Assembly: GCF_004210375.1 (NCBI RefSeq)
Contig: NC_134825.1
Span: 68,129,558 to 68,193,557 of the forward strand
Origin: Tachypleus tridentatus
Lineage: Eukaryota > Arthropoda > Merostomata > Xiphosura > Limulidae
DNA length: 64,000 nt
Direction of reading: 5' to 3'
Position 1 is the first letter of the stretch; the number at the start of each line of letters is the position of its first letter. Positions 47,388-59,917 of the stretch are shown in pieces. A program made the translations under genes and the position numbers. The notes under the pieces are model-generated. The model ran no database searches and had not been told where the DNA came from. It saw only the letters and a program-made list of their open reading frames with translations.

Positions 47388-48410
47388 AACCAAATGTATT
47401 GACATAAACCTATTCCACAACATCTTTCCCACAACCAAAATATAATTGTAATAGGTGATCTAAATAGTAAACGTAAAAACTTTGGCATAAATCCACAAAC
47501 ACAAATGGAGAACACCTATTGCAATTCATTGATGAAATAGCATCGCACCAATAAACGACAGTGAACCTACGCATACCACGCATGCTACAAATACAAGTGA
47601 CATCTTTAATATTAAAAAAAAGTTATTAAATTTTAACGTGGGAAAAGATGTTGACAGTGTTCTTCTACCAATATGGTGTACTTTCGATCTCGCCCCCATA
47701 AAGATATATAACCTTTAAAGAAGACAAATTCGACTAGAAAGAAGCTAATTGGCAAAAATGTGAGTAAGAATTAGACAACATATTACCAGAAAATGTTGAG
47801 CATACAGCCAACAACAAAGTAGAATTTGATAGCTGTAGTCAAATAATCACGGAGTGCCTACTAAAAGCATCAAATAGCTACAAATAACGCATGGAAATCA
47901 AACAAACAACTAATAACACTCATAAAACAACGAAGACAATTAAGAAGATAGTTCATGGCAACAAGAGATAAAGAAATCAAAACACAACTAAACAGTATCA
48001 GAAATAAAATCAGAGCAGAAATTAAATTGTTAAAACAAGAAAAATGGGACAATTTCTGCTGCAAACTAAATGGAAAACCGACCCTAGAGAGCTTTGGTCG
48101 CACCTAAAAGACTCACTAAAGAAGCCACAACAAGAAAATACCCAACATAAGAACAAAATAACACATTAGCACACACCAACAAAGAAAACCAGAAGCTTTC
48201 AGACAACAACTACAAAACACTTTCAAAACACAACGACCCAGACCTGAACACCTATTTTTTCAATACAGTAAATAATTATGTAACAAATAACACAGAATTA
48301 TACAAACCATATTTCCTAGTCAATATTAACAACAATAACACCAATAACATAAATGACTTTTACAATCTACTGCTAACCAGAAAAATAACATTAGCAAATC
48401 TACGGGCTCT
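47388..48410 (+). mobile_element. LINE piece: endonuclease C-terminus and linker
   Basis: Starts at PTKCI, carries VIGDLNSKRKNFGINPQTQM (about 47450-47510) and the linker to RKITLANL. The best-preserved GDLNSK endonuclease motif of the plus-strand pieces. Confidence 0.78.
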
Positions 48411-48795
48411 CAGAAAAGAAACAAGGCTGAAAGTAGTGTCCACATTATGTTTTCGAACAAAAAATTCTTTTTTCCCTCCATGTCTACAGCATTTATCAAC
48501 TTTAGTAAAGTCAAATTTTTTGATTGATATTAATTTTAGAATTTATAATAGATATATATAAAAACAGGGTTATACTTCAAGCAGTTTGGGAAATATTGAT
48601 TTCCACACGCTGTATAAAATTAATAGGAGCAGAGAAAACGAAGCTTACATTTTTAAATAACAATGTCGCTTTTATTGAAAATTTAAATTTTATGAAAAAT
48701 AATGTATCGTCATATTTATCGTAAAATAAAATTATGTTATTTTGTTCAATTGCAGGTGATGAAAATAAGAGTATCCGTCAAGTTCAAGATATACA

Positions 48796-48867
48796 AGCCA
48801 CCAGTGAGGTTCGAACTCACGACTCCTGGTTTACAAGACCAGTGCTCTACCCCTGAGCTATGATGGC
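48796..48867 (-). tRNA. tRNA-Thr (anticodon TGT)
   Basis: Identical in the mature region to 42241-42312. All arms paired. Confidence 0.93.
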
Positions 48868-49065
48868 TCGTACATATCGTTTAAAAACGCATTATTTCTC
48901 TTTAATGTTCTACAGCATATTGAATATTCGCTTATCGTTCAGTGGATTATTTTAGCATTGCTAAAACAGTCACATGTAAAGAAAATATAATATTGAGAAC
49001 ACCTCTTCGACAACATTTTCAACAGTAAGGTATTATACTGTTTTCTCCTCTGTTCAGTATATAAA

Positions 49066-49570
49066 GTTGTTGTTTTAAATTACGCATAAAGATACACCGC
49101 GGACTATCTGTGCTCTACCCACAATGGGTATCGAAACCCGGTTTTTATTATCGTAAGTCAGCAGATATTCGGGTGTGCAACTAGTGGAGGTGGCAAACAC
49201 AGTAGTTCCATTGTGTTTGCTTTTCTCCAAACACAGCATAAAGAAAGCATTTATTTGAATTTTATTCTTTAGATTTTTTCTACACATAAATATCAACCTG
49301 CCACCTGTGTGAAGAATGTTTTGAAACATTAATAAATCATCATTGAAAATGGTGGTACACGAATATATCTGTTTACGAAGGTGGTCATCTGATCAAAAGT
49401 ACAGCCATATATCATAAAATAAACCATCTTAAAACCGAAGAAACCGGTGCTAATCCTTTTATAGACATTTATTTGTGAGACTCTTATGATATACATAATT
49501 TTTTCACAAATTATTTAACAAGATAATTAAAACAGAAAAACCTTAACACTTTTCCCAAGCGACAGGAACA
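49066..49570 (+). repeat. SINE2 then N1 block
   Basis: SINE2 49066-49193 with the full gtgctctacccacaatgggt block, N1 49194-49570. The following 49571-50204 is the non-coding repeat with the tRNA-like element at 49814-49884. Confidence 0.7.
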
Positions 49571-50204
49571 CCGAAGATCAATAGAATATTCTTTCTTCGA
49601 ATCTACTTTCTCATTTAGGAGTTACAATAGAAATAATATTCATTTAAACTAAAGTTGTTGTGTCTAAGCTTTAATTATATTAGAATATCAATATTTCAAT
49701 TATTTAGTTGTGTTATATGCATCGCTTGAATAAAATGCAAGATACTTATCTCAACACATATCCAACCTACATATTTTTCTATAAATTATATGTTTTAAAA
49801 AACAATCGTACAGTGCTATAAGAGCAGTAGTAGAGTACTGGTCTAGTAACCTAAATGTTGTAAGTGCTATCCTTCCAGTTGGATTTCATATTTTCAAATT
49901 CAAACTATTACAATTTAGTCGTGGATTTCTTCTCTCGTTTGTTTAAAAATATCAAAATCGATGAAAATGTTTATGTGGTTAGAAGGTATTTGAAATAATT
50001 CAATTAAATTATCGACATAGTTATACTAAGGAAAAACATTAATGAATTTAATTGAACAAATAACTAAAACTTTTTTCTGAGTTATTCTTCTGCTTCGTAA
50101 TTGTAACTATATTTAATTATGAATAATATCACAATAATATCAAAATACGAGATTTTCTTGCATGTTGAAGTTATAGTTATAAAGACATTTCTTTATTAAA
50201 AATT

Positions 50205-50903
50205 ATCGCTCTCAGATCGGAATGTCTATGAAGATAATTAATTTTCTTAGGAATTTTACCACCGACTTTTTTCTTGCGAAAACTTTTATTCTGGTGACGC
50301 GCTGGTAAGATGACACGGCAAACACGACGAACAGGAACCAAAGACCGCCTGAAAAGGTCACTTTGTAGTAACCATTCGCACAATTCTACATTAATGTGTT
50401 GTCTACCAGCCAGTCATTAGAAACTAAAATGCCACATAAGGGACACCTACCGTTGCAATTTGTACTCTTTTGACGTCACTAAAAAAGGTGCTCATGCCAT
50501 AAATCACTAACATAATTATGTTCTCTGGAAATAACACCATATGACATATAAATTTGAAAAGCAATAAATAAAAACAGTTGGCTACACTTAATTTCGGTTT
50601 TATTCACTCATGAAGCACAAAGCTTTCAGAGGCGTGGTCAGGTGGTTACGACAGTCGAATCGTAATCTGAGGGTCACGAGTTCGAATCCCCGTTACTCTA
50701 AACATGCTCGTCCTTTTAGCGGTCGGGCCGTTATAATGTGATAGGTCAATCCCACTATTCATTGGTAAAAGAGTAGCCAAAGAGTTGGCGGTGGTTGGTG
50801 ATGACTAGTTGCCTTCCCTCTAGTTTTACACTGCTAAATTATAAACGGCTAGCACAGATAGCCCACGGGTAGATTTGGGCGACATTCAAAAACAAACAAA
50901 AAA
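50205..50903 (+). repeat. R1/SINE1 composite, forward
   Basis: R1 to about 50590 (complete, unlike 22065), SINE1 50624-50903 with the diagnostic cccacgggtagatt near its end. A tRNA-flank-like spacer follows (50904-51058). Confidence 0.8.
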
Positions 50904-51058
50904 GTTTTTTCCCTCGGGTAATTTTGATCTTATTCATTGAAACTGTAGGTTTATGTGAAGAACAATGTATCGCCATGTTTACTCTAACATAATTTTGTGT
51001 TATTTAGCTCAATTGCAGGCAATAGAAGTATAATCATTCGTCTCGTTTAAGATGTACA

Positions 51059-51130
51059 AACCACCAGTGAGGTTCGAACTCATGACCGCTGGTTTACGAA
51101 ACCAGTGCTTTACCTCTAAGTTATGATAGC
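51059..51130 (-). pseudogene. tRNA-Thr (CGT) pseudogene
   Basis: The anticodon arm and loop TTCGTAA are intact. Changes lie in the acceptor (GCTATCA, TGGTGGTT), D arm (ACTT/AAGC) and T stem (ATGAG/CTCAC). Nearly all are G-to-A or C-to-T transitions, the pattern expected of an old methylated copy. Confidence 0.8.
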
Positions 51131-51327
51131 TTGTTATTTCGTTTGTAAACCATATAATTTCTTTATGAAATTATACAGTATGTTTAATATCAACTTATCG
51201 TTCAAACTATTAATATAGCACTGTTAAAACAATCACACGTGTAAAATATAATATTAATAACATTTCTTCAACAACATTTTCAAAGGTAAGGTATTGTACT
51301 GTTTCCTCCTCTGTTCAGGAATATAAT

Positions 51328-52177
51328 TTGTAAATTAATCGGGGACAGGTGTTTTGTACTATCTTCATCATATATGCAATACCTGACGAGTTCGCATAAT
51401 AGTTCATTTTTCTCCAACTTTTATCGAAATATTTTATTGTAGTATGTAGGACCTACATAGGTCTATATATGTTTTGTACCTTTTGAGGATGTTTTCAACT
51501 GTTACTCGATTGTTTTTGCCAGTTAGATTCCTACCATAGTTTGTTCTTCGCCAAATTTTTGTTTTTGTATTATTTATGTGGTTTGTCCATGTAAGTTTAG
51601 AATCATACGTTAATCCTAGAAATTTTGTTGATGTAGAAGTTTGGAGAAGTGCTCCATTCATAAAAATCTGTAGTTGTACCTTTTCACATTTCGTTCACTT
51701 TGAATATATGAGTTGCAGAGTTTTTGCTGTGTTTATTTTGATTCAAAACTTTTGGCAGTATTCGCATACTCTGTTTAGTTCCGATCGTATATTTGTAGTG
51801 AATATTGCTGGTGTTTTGACACTTTTCCAGTTTGCTTCATCATCAGCGAACAGTGATGAGTACCCATAATAAAGAGAATAGGGCTAAGAACCACTCTTTA
51901 AGAAACGTCGGTTTCTGGAGTGAAGAACTCCGAGCAAGTTCTCTCCATGGTTACTCTACATTGTTTGTTTTTCAAAACGTTAGAGAGCCATCGAATAATT
52001 CCAGGCGATAGTCCAATTTCATTCATAGGGAATCGAAGACCATTGTGCCATACAGTATCGAATGCCTTATCGATGTCGAGAAAGTAAGCGACATTGCATT
52101 CTTTTTTTATTAAATCTATTTATTATTATTTCAGTTAATCTTAGTAAGTGACATGCCTTTTGTCTAAGTTTTTTGAC
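51328..52177 (-). mobile_element. LINE reverse transcriptase with catalytic motifs
   Basis: Minus strand: a QKACHLLRLTEI-like end of the N-terminal part, then ECNVAYFLDIDKAFDTVWHN (about 52100-52040), LSPGIIRWLSNVLKNKQCRV, a degraded VLSPILF block, and FADD at 51850-51839 (reached after a frameshift). MNGALLQTSTSTKFLGLTYD starts at 51661, then RRTNYGRNLTGKNNRVTVEN. This is the only copy in the window that keeps the palm. Broken by stops and frameshifts. Confidence 0.85.
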
Positions 52178-52454
52178 GGCCCGGCATGGCCAAGCGTGTT
52201 AAGGCGTGCGACTCGTAATCTGAGCGTCGAGGGTTCGCATCCCCGTCGCGCCAAACATCCTCGCCCTCCAGCTGTGGGGCGTTATAATGTGACGGTCAAT
52301 CTCACTATTCGTTGGTAAAAGAGTAGCCCAAGAGTTGGCGGTGGGTGGTGATGACTAGCTGCCTTCCCTCAAGTCTTACACTGCTAAATTAGGGACGGCT
52401 AGCACAGATAGCCCTCGAGTAGATTTGTGCGAAATTCCAAAACCAAACCAAACC
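52178..52454 (+). mobile_element. SINE1, full length
   Basis: tRNA-like head 52178-52252 (ggcccggcatggccaagcgt; B box gggttcgcatcccc), then the conserved body (gttggcggtgggtggtgatg, ccctcaagtcttacactgct) and a tail of cc(aaacc)n. It lies between the LINE RT and linker parts, which are adjacent in other copies. I see no clear target-site duplication. The cleanest member of the family here and the only one without R1. Confidence 0.85.
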
Positions 52455-54155
52455 GTTTTCGACAAACATTAGCTTATTATAGTCATTTATGTTATTCGTG
52501 TTATTGTTGTTGATATTGACTGGGAAATATGGTTTGTATACTTCTGTATTAATATGATATGATCGTTTACTGTATTATAAAAATAGGTTTTCACGCCTGT
52601 GTCGTTGTGTTTTGAAAGTGTTTTGCAGTTGTTGTCTGAAGGCTTCTGCTTTTTCTTTCTTGGTGTGTGCTAATGTGTTATTTTATTCTCGTGTTGGGTA
52701 TTTTTTTCTTGTGGTATCTTTGGTTCCTTTTTGTAACTGCGATCGAAACGTTCTAGGATCGGTTTTTTTTCGTTTAGTTATCCCATTTCTCTTGGCTTTT
52801 TTTCAGATACTGTTTATTGGAGTTTTTATTTCTTTGTTTCTTCTTGCCATAAACTGTCTTCTTAATTGTCTTCGTTGTTTTATTAGTGTTATTAGTTGTT
52901 TGTTTGTTTCTATGCGTTATTTATAGTTTTGTGTTGTTATTGTGGTACAGTGTTAGTTGCTGCTTTTAGTCGGCACTCAGTGATTATTTGACTACAACTA
53001 CCAACTTCTACTTTGTTGTTGGATGTATGCTCAACATTTTCTGGTAATATGTTGTCTAGTTCTTTCTGATATTCTTGGCAATTAGCTTTCTGGTAGTTGA
53101 ATTTTGTATTGTTTAAAGGTTATATCTTTATGGGGAGCGAGATCGAAAGCACACCATATTGGTAGATGATTACTGTCAACATATTTTCCCACATTAAAAC
53201 TTAATAACTTTTGTTTGATATTTAAGGAGGTGAGGCAGTTGCCTAGGATATCACTTATATTTGTAGCATACGTAGTATGCGTAGGTTTACTGTCATTTTA
53301 GGACGATGTTATTTTCATCAAAAGAATTGCAATAAGTGTCTTCCATTTCTGTTGGTGGATTTACGTCAAAAGTTTTTATGTTTACTATTCAGATCACTTA
53401 TTACAATTGTATTTTGGTAGTGGGAAAAAATGTTGTGGAATAGATTTATGTCAATACATTTTGTTGGTGAACAGTAAATACCTGCTTGTGTTAAAAATGA
53501 ATGGTTATCTAGCAGGATATCAACAATTATATTTTCATTATTACCGTTCATTTTAATTTTGAGTAACTGAAAGAATGTTCTTATATAATAAAATAATTCC
53601 TCTGTTAGTATCATGGTTGTTTATTCAAACTTTTCTAACTGGCGTAAAATTACATATTTTAAATTTATTGTTAACATAAACGGGTTTCACTTAGAATAAT
53701 AATATCAGGTTTAATTACTATTATTATGTCTTCGATCTCGTGGTTCTTGGAAGTTAGTGAATCTTTGATGTTGATACCTAGAATTGTGAATTTGCTTTTT
53801 TAGTAAGTATCCAGTGATTGTTGTGGTATGTATGGCTTTCTTTATTATTTTTTTTGCATCGCGTGTGAAGAGATCAAAGCAGTTTTAGTAGTTGGGATGG
53901 ATTTGTGTATTCTGCAATAAAATCTGTAAAGATGTTTTATTTATATTTACTATTAAACTTGTTTCGTCGTTTCTGCTCTCTTTATTGTATGAGTGTTGTT
54001 CTCTTGGGTGTTTGTTGTGTCTGTGTTTTTGTTAAGTTGTTGTGTATTGTTTACTGTTTTTGGTTGGGTTTCGTTGTTCTTTTTTGTGTGTGATTTTCGT
54101 TGTGTGATGTTTTTCTTCAGCCTTTCTGCATTTGTCACTGTATATGTTGTTGTAT
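52455..54155 (-). mobile_element. LINE linker, endonuclease and late ORF1
   Basis: Same as 22690-24390. Endonuclease block MILTEELFYYIRTFFQLLKI at 53614 and VISDLNSKHKNF. It stops at 54155 within ORF1 and is joined to reverse R1, without the Tc1 insertion seen in sister copies. Confidence 0.82.
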
Positions 54156-54785
54156 TGCTTTTGCTTTTCAAATTTATATGTCTCAAGGTGTTATAGCCTT
54201 CAGAGTATAAAATCATTTCAGTGATTCATTGCATGAGCACATTTTTTACTGATGTCACAACAGTACAAAAAGCAACGCTAAGTGTCATTTATGTGACATT
54301 TTAGTTTCTAATGATTGGCTGGTAGACAACACATTAGTGTACAGTTGTACGAATGGTAAGAACAGGTGACCCCTTCAGGCAGTCTTTGGTCTCTGTTCGT
54401 AGAGTTTGTCCTGTTCTTTTATCCACGCGTAACCGGAATAAAAGTTTTCGGCAAGAAAAGAAGTCGGTTCTAATATACCTCAGAATATGAATTATCTTTA
54501 TAGACATTCCGATCTGAGAGCGATAATTAACATAAAATTATTAAAATATAAATAAATAATGAAAATAAGAAAAACGGTGAATCCAAATGCAAATATTGTA
54601 TTTTCCAGCCTAAAACTAGGTACTCAAAGAAAGTAAGGAAACAAGGCTGGAAGTGGTGTCTACATCATGTTTTCGAACCAGAAATTTCTATTTTTACTCC
54701 ATGTCTTAGGTATTTATCAAGTTTAGTAAAGTCAAACTCGGGATTTATATTAATATAAGATTTTGGTAACACATATGTCAAAAAC
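54156..54785 (-). repeat. R1 in reverse, then tRNA 3' flank
   Basis: R1 from ttgcttttcaaatttatatg to about 54545, then flank as at 39310-39774. SINE1 is missing here, unlike all other reverse R1 copies. Confidence 0.75.
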
Positions 54786-55015
54786 AACCTTATTCTAAAA
54801 GCAGTTTCGAAAATATTGATTTCCACAAGCTGTGTAACATCAATAGAAGCATGGAAAACGCAGTTTAATTTTTTTAAACAAAGATGTCTATTTTAATGAA
54901 AATTTAAAATACGTGGAAAATGATGTATCGCCATCTTTATCCTAAAGTAATTTCATATGAATTTGTTCAACTGGATATGATAGAAGTATAAGCATTCATC
55001 AAGTTAAAGTGTGCA

Positions 55016-55089
55016 AGCCACCAGTGAGGTTCGAACTCACGACCGCTGGTTTACAAGAAACCAGTGCTCTACCTCTGAGCTATGATGGC
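55016..55089 (-). tRNA. tRNA-Thr with enlarged anticodon loop
   Basis: 74 nt. All stems match the CGT gene at 231-302, but the anticodon arm reads CTGGT-TTCTTGTAA-ACCAG. That is a nine-base loop containing CTTGTAA (TGT-type) after TT (CGT-type). It may be a hybrid of the two isoacceptors, an insertion, or an assembly error. Probably not functional as written. Confidence 0.75.
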
Positions 55090-55284
55090 TCATTGCTTTA
55101 TTTGAAAAACGTATAATTTCGTTAAGAAACTATACAGTATGTTTAATATCAACTTATCGTTCAAAATATTAATATTGCATTGTTAAAACAATCACACGTA
55201 AAAAATATAATATTAAGAACATCTCTTCGACAACATTTTCAACGGTAAGGTATTGTGCTGTTTCCTCCTCTGTTCAGGTATATA

Positions 55285-56815
55285 ATTTGTATATCAATCG
55301 CGGAGAGGTGTTCAGGACTATCTATATGCAATACCTATCGAGTTCGCATAATAGTTCATTTTTTTCTCCACATTTTATCGAAATATTTTATTGTAGTATG
55401 TAGGGGTCTATCTACTATTGTTTGTGGGTTTGAATATTTATGCATAAACTTTGAAGGAGTGGTTTTGGGCACTCTACATGCTGTCGTAAGTAGTATATTT
55501 TATAATGACTCTTGTTTGGTTTAGAATTGTTCTTTGCTTACGTTAATTCACGCTGAAGCTGCATAGTCTATTACAGTTATATACGTTTTGTATATTTTGA
55601 GGATGTTTTCAGCTGTTACTCCATTGTTTTATCAGTTAGACTCCTAGCATAGTTTGTTCTTCGCCTAATTCTTTTCTTGTTAAATCTAATAATTATTGTT
55701 CCAGTTAACCTTACTAAGTGATATGCCTTTTGTCTAAGTTTTCTTAATCCGTTTTGTCTCTCGAGTAATTTTGACGTTATTTCCAAAAATGTGGAGAGTC
55801 TATTACTGATTATTCGTTCAAAATTTTCATTTACAGCTGGTCAGGCTGATTGGTCGATAACTGTTTGGTTTATTGGCTAGCATACCTTTTTTATGGAACA
55901 TTAATGTATTAGCTTGCTTCCAAGAAACTGAGATGTAGCAAGGGTAGAACGATAAATGAAAATTTCTAATAGATGATCAAATAATTTCGAAGTGCCTTTC
56001 TTGAAGAGAATTTCTTGTATGCCGTCCTTTTCTGGTGATTTATTTTTTGAATTCTAAATTGCTTGTTTGAGTTATGTTAATGTAAATTTTTAGAAGCAGT
56101 AGATTATTATAGTCATTTACGTTGTGGTGTTATCGTTGTTAATATTGATTGTGAAATATGGTTTGGATAATTCTGTGTTATTTGTTACATCACTGTTTAC
56201 TCTATTGTAAAATAGGTGTTCACGTCTGGGTCGTTTTGTTTTGAAAGTGTTTTGTAGTTGTTGTCTGGAGGCTTCTGCTTTTTCTTTGTTGGTGTGCGCT
56301 AATGTGTTATTTTATTCTAGTGTTGGGTATTTTCTTGTTGTGGCTTCTTTGGTGAGCCTTTATCGGTGCGACCAGAAACTTTCTAGGATCGGTTTTTTTT
56401 CGTTTAGTTAGGGGCAGATGTTATCCGATTTTTCTTCGTTTAACAATATAATTTCTGGTCTCATTTTATTTTCATACTGCTTATTTGTTTTTTTATTTCT
56501 TTGTCTCTTGTTGTCATGAGCTGTCTTTTTAATTGTCTTGGTTTCTAGATGTCATGTTCTTTTCTACTATGTGGTTGTCGGCATCGCTCCAGGTTAGGCG
56601 ACCGGCACTTTCGTTGTCAAGTGAAGTCTTAGACTTCCTCGCGTTTAACAGTTTCTGTATTTGAGTATTTTTAGCGGTCTTTCACCCATATAAGTGTATA
56701 TATCTCACTCTCAAGAAGGATAAAAGATTTTTTACTGTATATTCAAGAGGTCTTTAAAAACTCTCCATTCTTCTTGCTTATTCTCACTGAAGGTCTCCTG
56801 ATCTCATTGCTTACA
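55285..56815 (-). mobile_element. LINE, internally deleted, minus strand
   Basis: Copy of 505-2035: ORF1 start fused to the EN-RT linker and the RT palm deleted. Small indels are its own. Confidence 0.8.
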
Positions 56816-56820
56816 ATTGT

Positions 56821-57515
56821 TTGCTTGTTGTGAATTTTGCGCAAAGCCACACGAGCTACTTGCGCTAGCGACATTAATTTAGGAGTGAAAGACCAGATGA
56901 AAGACAACTAGTCTTTACCAACTACCGCCAACTTTTGGGCTATCTCTTTTACCAATGAGTAGTGGGATAGACCTATCACATTATAACAGCCCCACTGTTC
57001 AAAGAGAAAGCATGTTTGATATCACAGAGATTCGAGCACGAAACCTCACATTACGATCCGAGAGTATTAACCACCTGACCACGCCTCTGAAAGTTTTCTG
57101 CTTCAAGACTAAATAAAACAAAAATTAACAGCAGCAAATTGTTTTTATTTATTGCTTTTAAAATTTATATGTCTCAAGGTTAACTTAAAGCCTTCAGAGT
57201 ACATAATTATGTTAATGATTCATGGCATGAGCAACTTTTACTGATGTCACAACAGTACAAATTGCAACGGTAAGTGTCCTTTATGTGACATTTTAGTTTC
57301 TAATAATTGGCTGGTAGACTACACATTAGTAAGAACAGGTGACCCATTCAGGCATTCTTTGGTCTCTGTTCGTAGAGTTTGTCCTGTTATCTTACCCGAG
57401 CGTAACCGGAATAAAAGTTTTCGGCAAGAAAAGAAGTCGGTTCTAATATGCCTCAGAATATGAATTATCTTTATAGACATTCTGATCTGAGAGCGATAAT
57501 TAACATAAAATTATT
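56821..57515 (-). repeat. SINE1/R1 composite, reverse
   Basis: SINE1 in reverse to 57094, R1 in reverse to about 57515. Copy of 2042-2745. Confidence 0.75.
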
Positions 57516-57754
57516 TAAAATAAATAAATAATGAAAATAAGAAAAACGTTGAATCCAAATGTAAATATTATATTTTCCAGCCAAAAACTAGGGATTCTAA
57601 GAAAGTAAAGAAACAATGCTGGAAGTGGTGTCTACATGATGTTTTCGAACGAAAACTTTCTATTTCACTCCATATATACAGCGTTTATCAATTTTAGTAA
57701 AGTCAAACTAGGGATTTATATTAATTTAAGAATTTTATAGTAGATATATCACCA

Positions 57755-58720
57755 ACCAAATGTATTACATAAATCTATTCCACAATATCTTTCCCACAAC
57801 CAAAATACAATTGTAATATGTGATCTAAATAGTAAACATAAAACTTTGACATAAATCCACAAATACAAATGGATGACACCTATTGCAATTCATTGATTAA
57901 ATACCATCGCCCTAATAAACGACAGTGAACCTACGCATACCACGTATACTACAAATACAACTGATACCTTAGACACCTCCTTAAATATCAGACCAAAGTT
58001 ATTAAATTTGAACGTGGGAAAAGATGTTCACAGTGATCTTCTACCAATATGGTAGATATGGTACCAATATGGAACTTTCGATCTCACCCCATGAAGATAT
58101 AACCTTTAAAGAGACAAATTCGACTACAAAGAAGCTGATAGTTGCAGTCAAATAATCACGGGAGTGCCTACTAAAAGCAGCAAATAGCTACAAATAACGC
58201 ATGGAAATCAAACAAACAACTAATAACACTCATTAAAACAACGAAGACAATTAAGAAGACAGTTTATGGCAACAAGAGATAAAGAAATAAAAACACAAAT
58301 AAGCAGTATGAAATAAAATGAGACCAGAAATTGTATTGTTAAAAGAAGAAAAATGGACAACTTTTGCTGCAAACTAAATGGAAAAACCGACCCTAGAAAG
58401 TTTCGGTCGCACCTAAAAGACTCACTAAAGAAACCACAACAAGAAAATACACAACATTAAAACAAAATAACACATTAGCGCACACCGACAAAGAAAAACC
58501 AGAAGCCTTCAGACAACAACTGCAAAACACTTTCAAAACACAACGACCCAGACGTGAACGCCTATTTTTTCAATACAGTAAATAATTATGTAACAAATAA
58601 CACAGAATTATACAAACCCTATTTCTAGACAATATAACAACAATAACACCAATAACATATATGACTTTACAATCTACTGCTTACCAGAAAAATAACATTA
58701 GCAAATCTACGGGCTCTCAG
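57755..58720 (+). mobile_element. LINE piece: endonuclease C-terminus and linker
   Basis: Copy of 2975-3950, again between two tRNA-flank repeats (57575-57754 and 58705-58880). Confidence 0.75.
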
Positions 58721-59100
58721 AAACTAAAGAAACAAGGCAGGAAGTAGTGTCTACATTATGTTTTGAGCAACAAATTCTATTTTCCTCCATGTCTAAGCAT
58801 TTATCAACTTTAGTAAAGTCGAACTTGTGATTTATATTAATTTTAGAATTTTATAATAGATATATCAAAACAGGTTATTTTCCAAGCAATTTTGGAAATA
58901 TTGATTTCCACACGCTGTATAAAATTAATAGAAGCATAGAAAACGCAGTTTAATTTTTTAAATAACAATGTCGCTTTTATTGAAAATTTAAATTATATGA
59001 AAAATAATGTATCCCCATATTTATCGTAAAATAATATTATGTTATTTTGTTCAATTGCTGGTGATGAAAATAAAAGTATCCGTCAAGTTCAAGATATACA

Positions 59101-59172
59101 AGCCACTAGTGAGGTTCGAACTCACGACTGCTGGTTTACAAGACCAGTGTTCTACCCCTGAGTTATGATGGC
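59101..59172 (-). pseudogene. tRNA-Thr (TGT), decayed
   Basis: Full length with anticodon loop CTTGTAA. Mismatches in the acceptor (C6 against A) and the D stem (ACTC against GAAC). It shows what the truncated 4349-4373 locus looked like before its deletion. Confidence 0.75.
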
Positions 59173-59372
59173 TCGTACATATTTTTTTAAAAACGCATTC
59201 TTTCTCTTTAATGTTCTACAGTATATTGAATATTCGCTTCTCGTTCAGTGGATTAATTTAGAATCGTTAAAACGATCACACGTAAAAAAACATATTAAGA
59301 ACATCTCTTCGACAACATTTCCAGCAGTAAGGTTTTGTACTGTTTTCTCCTCTGTTCAGATATATAACAGTT

Positions 59373-59832
59373 GTTTTGAAATTACGCATTAAGCTACACC
59401 GCTTTTATTATTGTAAGCAAGCATACATTCGGCTGCGCTACCAGTAGAGGTAGCACACACAATAGTTCAATTCTGTTTGCTTTTCTCCAAACACTGCATA
59501 AAGAAAGCATTTATTTGAATTTTATTTTTTAGATTTTTCTACACATAAATATCAACCTACCAGTTATGAAAAGAATTTTTTCAAACATTAATGAAGCATC
59601 ATTGAAAATTGTGTCATACAAATATATCTGTTTACGAAGGTGGTCATCTGATCAAAAGTACAGCCATATATCATAAAATAAACCATCTTAAAACTGCAAA
59701 ACAGGTGCTGATCATTTTATAGACATTTATTTGTGAGACTCTTATGATATACATAATTTTTTTCACAAATTATTTAACAAGATAATTAAAACAGAGAAAC
59801 CTTAACACTTTTTTTACACAACAGGGACAACA
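59373..59832 (+). repeat. SINE2 remnant and N1 block
   Basis: SINE2 remnant 59373-59454 without the central block, then N1 59455-59832. As at 4563-5033. Confidence 0.6.
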
Positions 59833-59917
59833 AAGATCAATACATACTACAATAAAATATTTTGATAAAATTTGGAGAAAAAGTGAACTATTATGCGAAC
59901 TCGATAGGTATTGCATA

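Larger units (their letters stand above)
42241..48795. repeat. Tandem unit T1 (6555 bp)
   Basis: Runs from tRNA-Thr(TGT) to tRNA-Thr(TGT). Contents: tRNA 5' flank, SINE2, N1, tRNA-like repeat, Tc1-like family 2 copy, SINE3, spacer, SINE2, SINE3, R1/SINE1, LINE piece, tRNA 3' flank. 43598-47330 repeats 16061-19730. Confidence 0.85.

Noticed and set aside
52178-52252. Genuine tRNA gene at the SINE1 head
   Set aside because: Stems pair incompletely and it continues into a conserved SINE body and tail seen in all family members.
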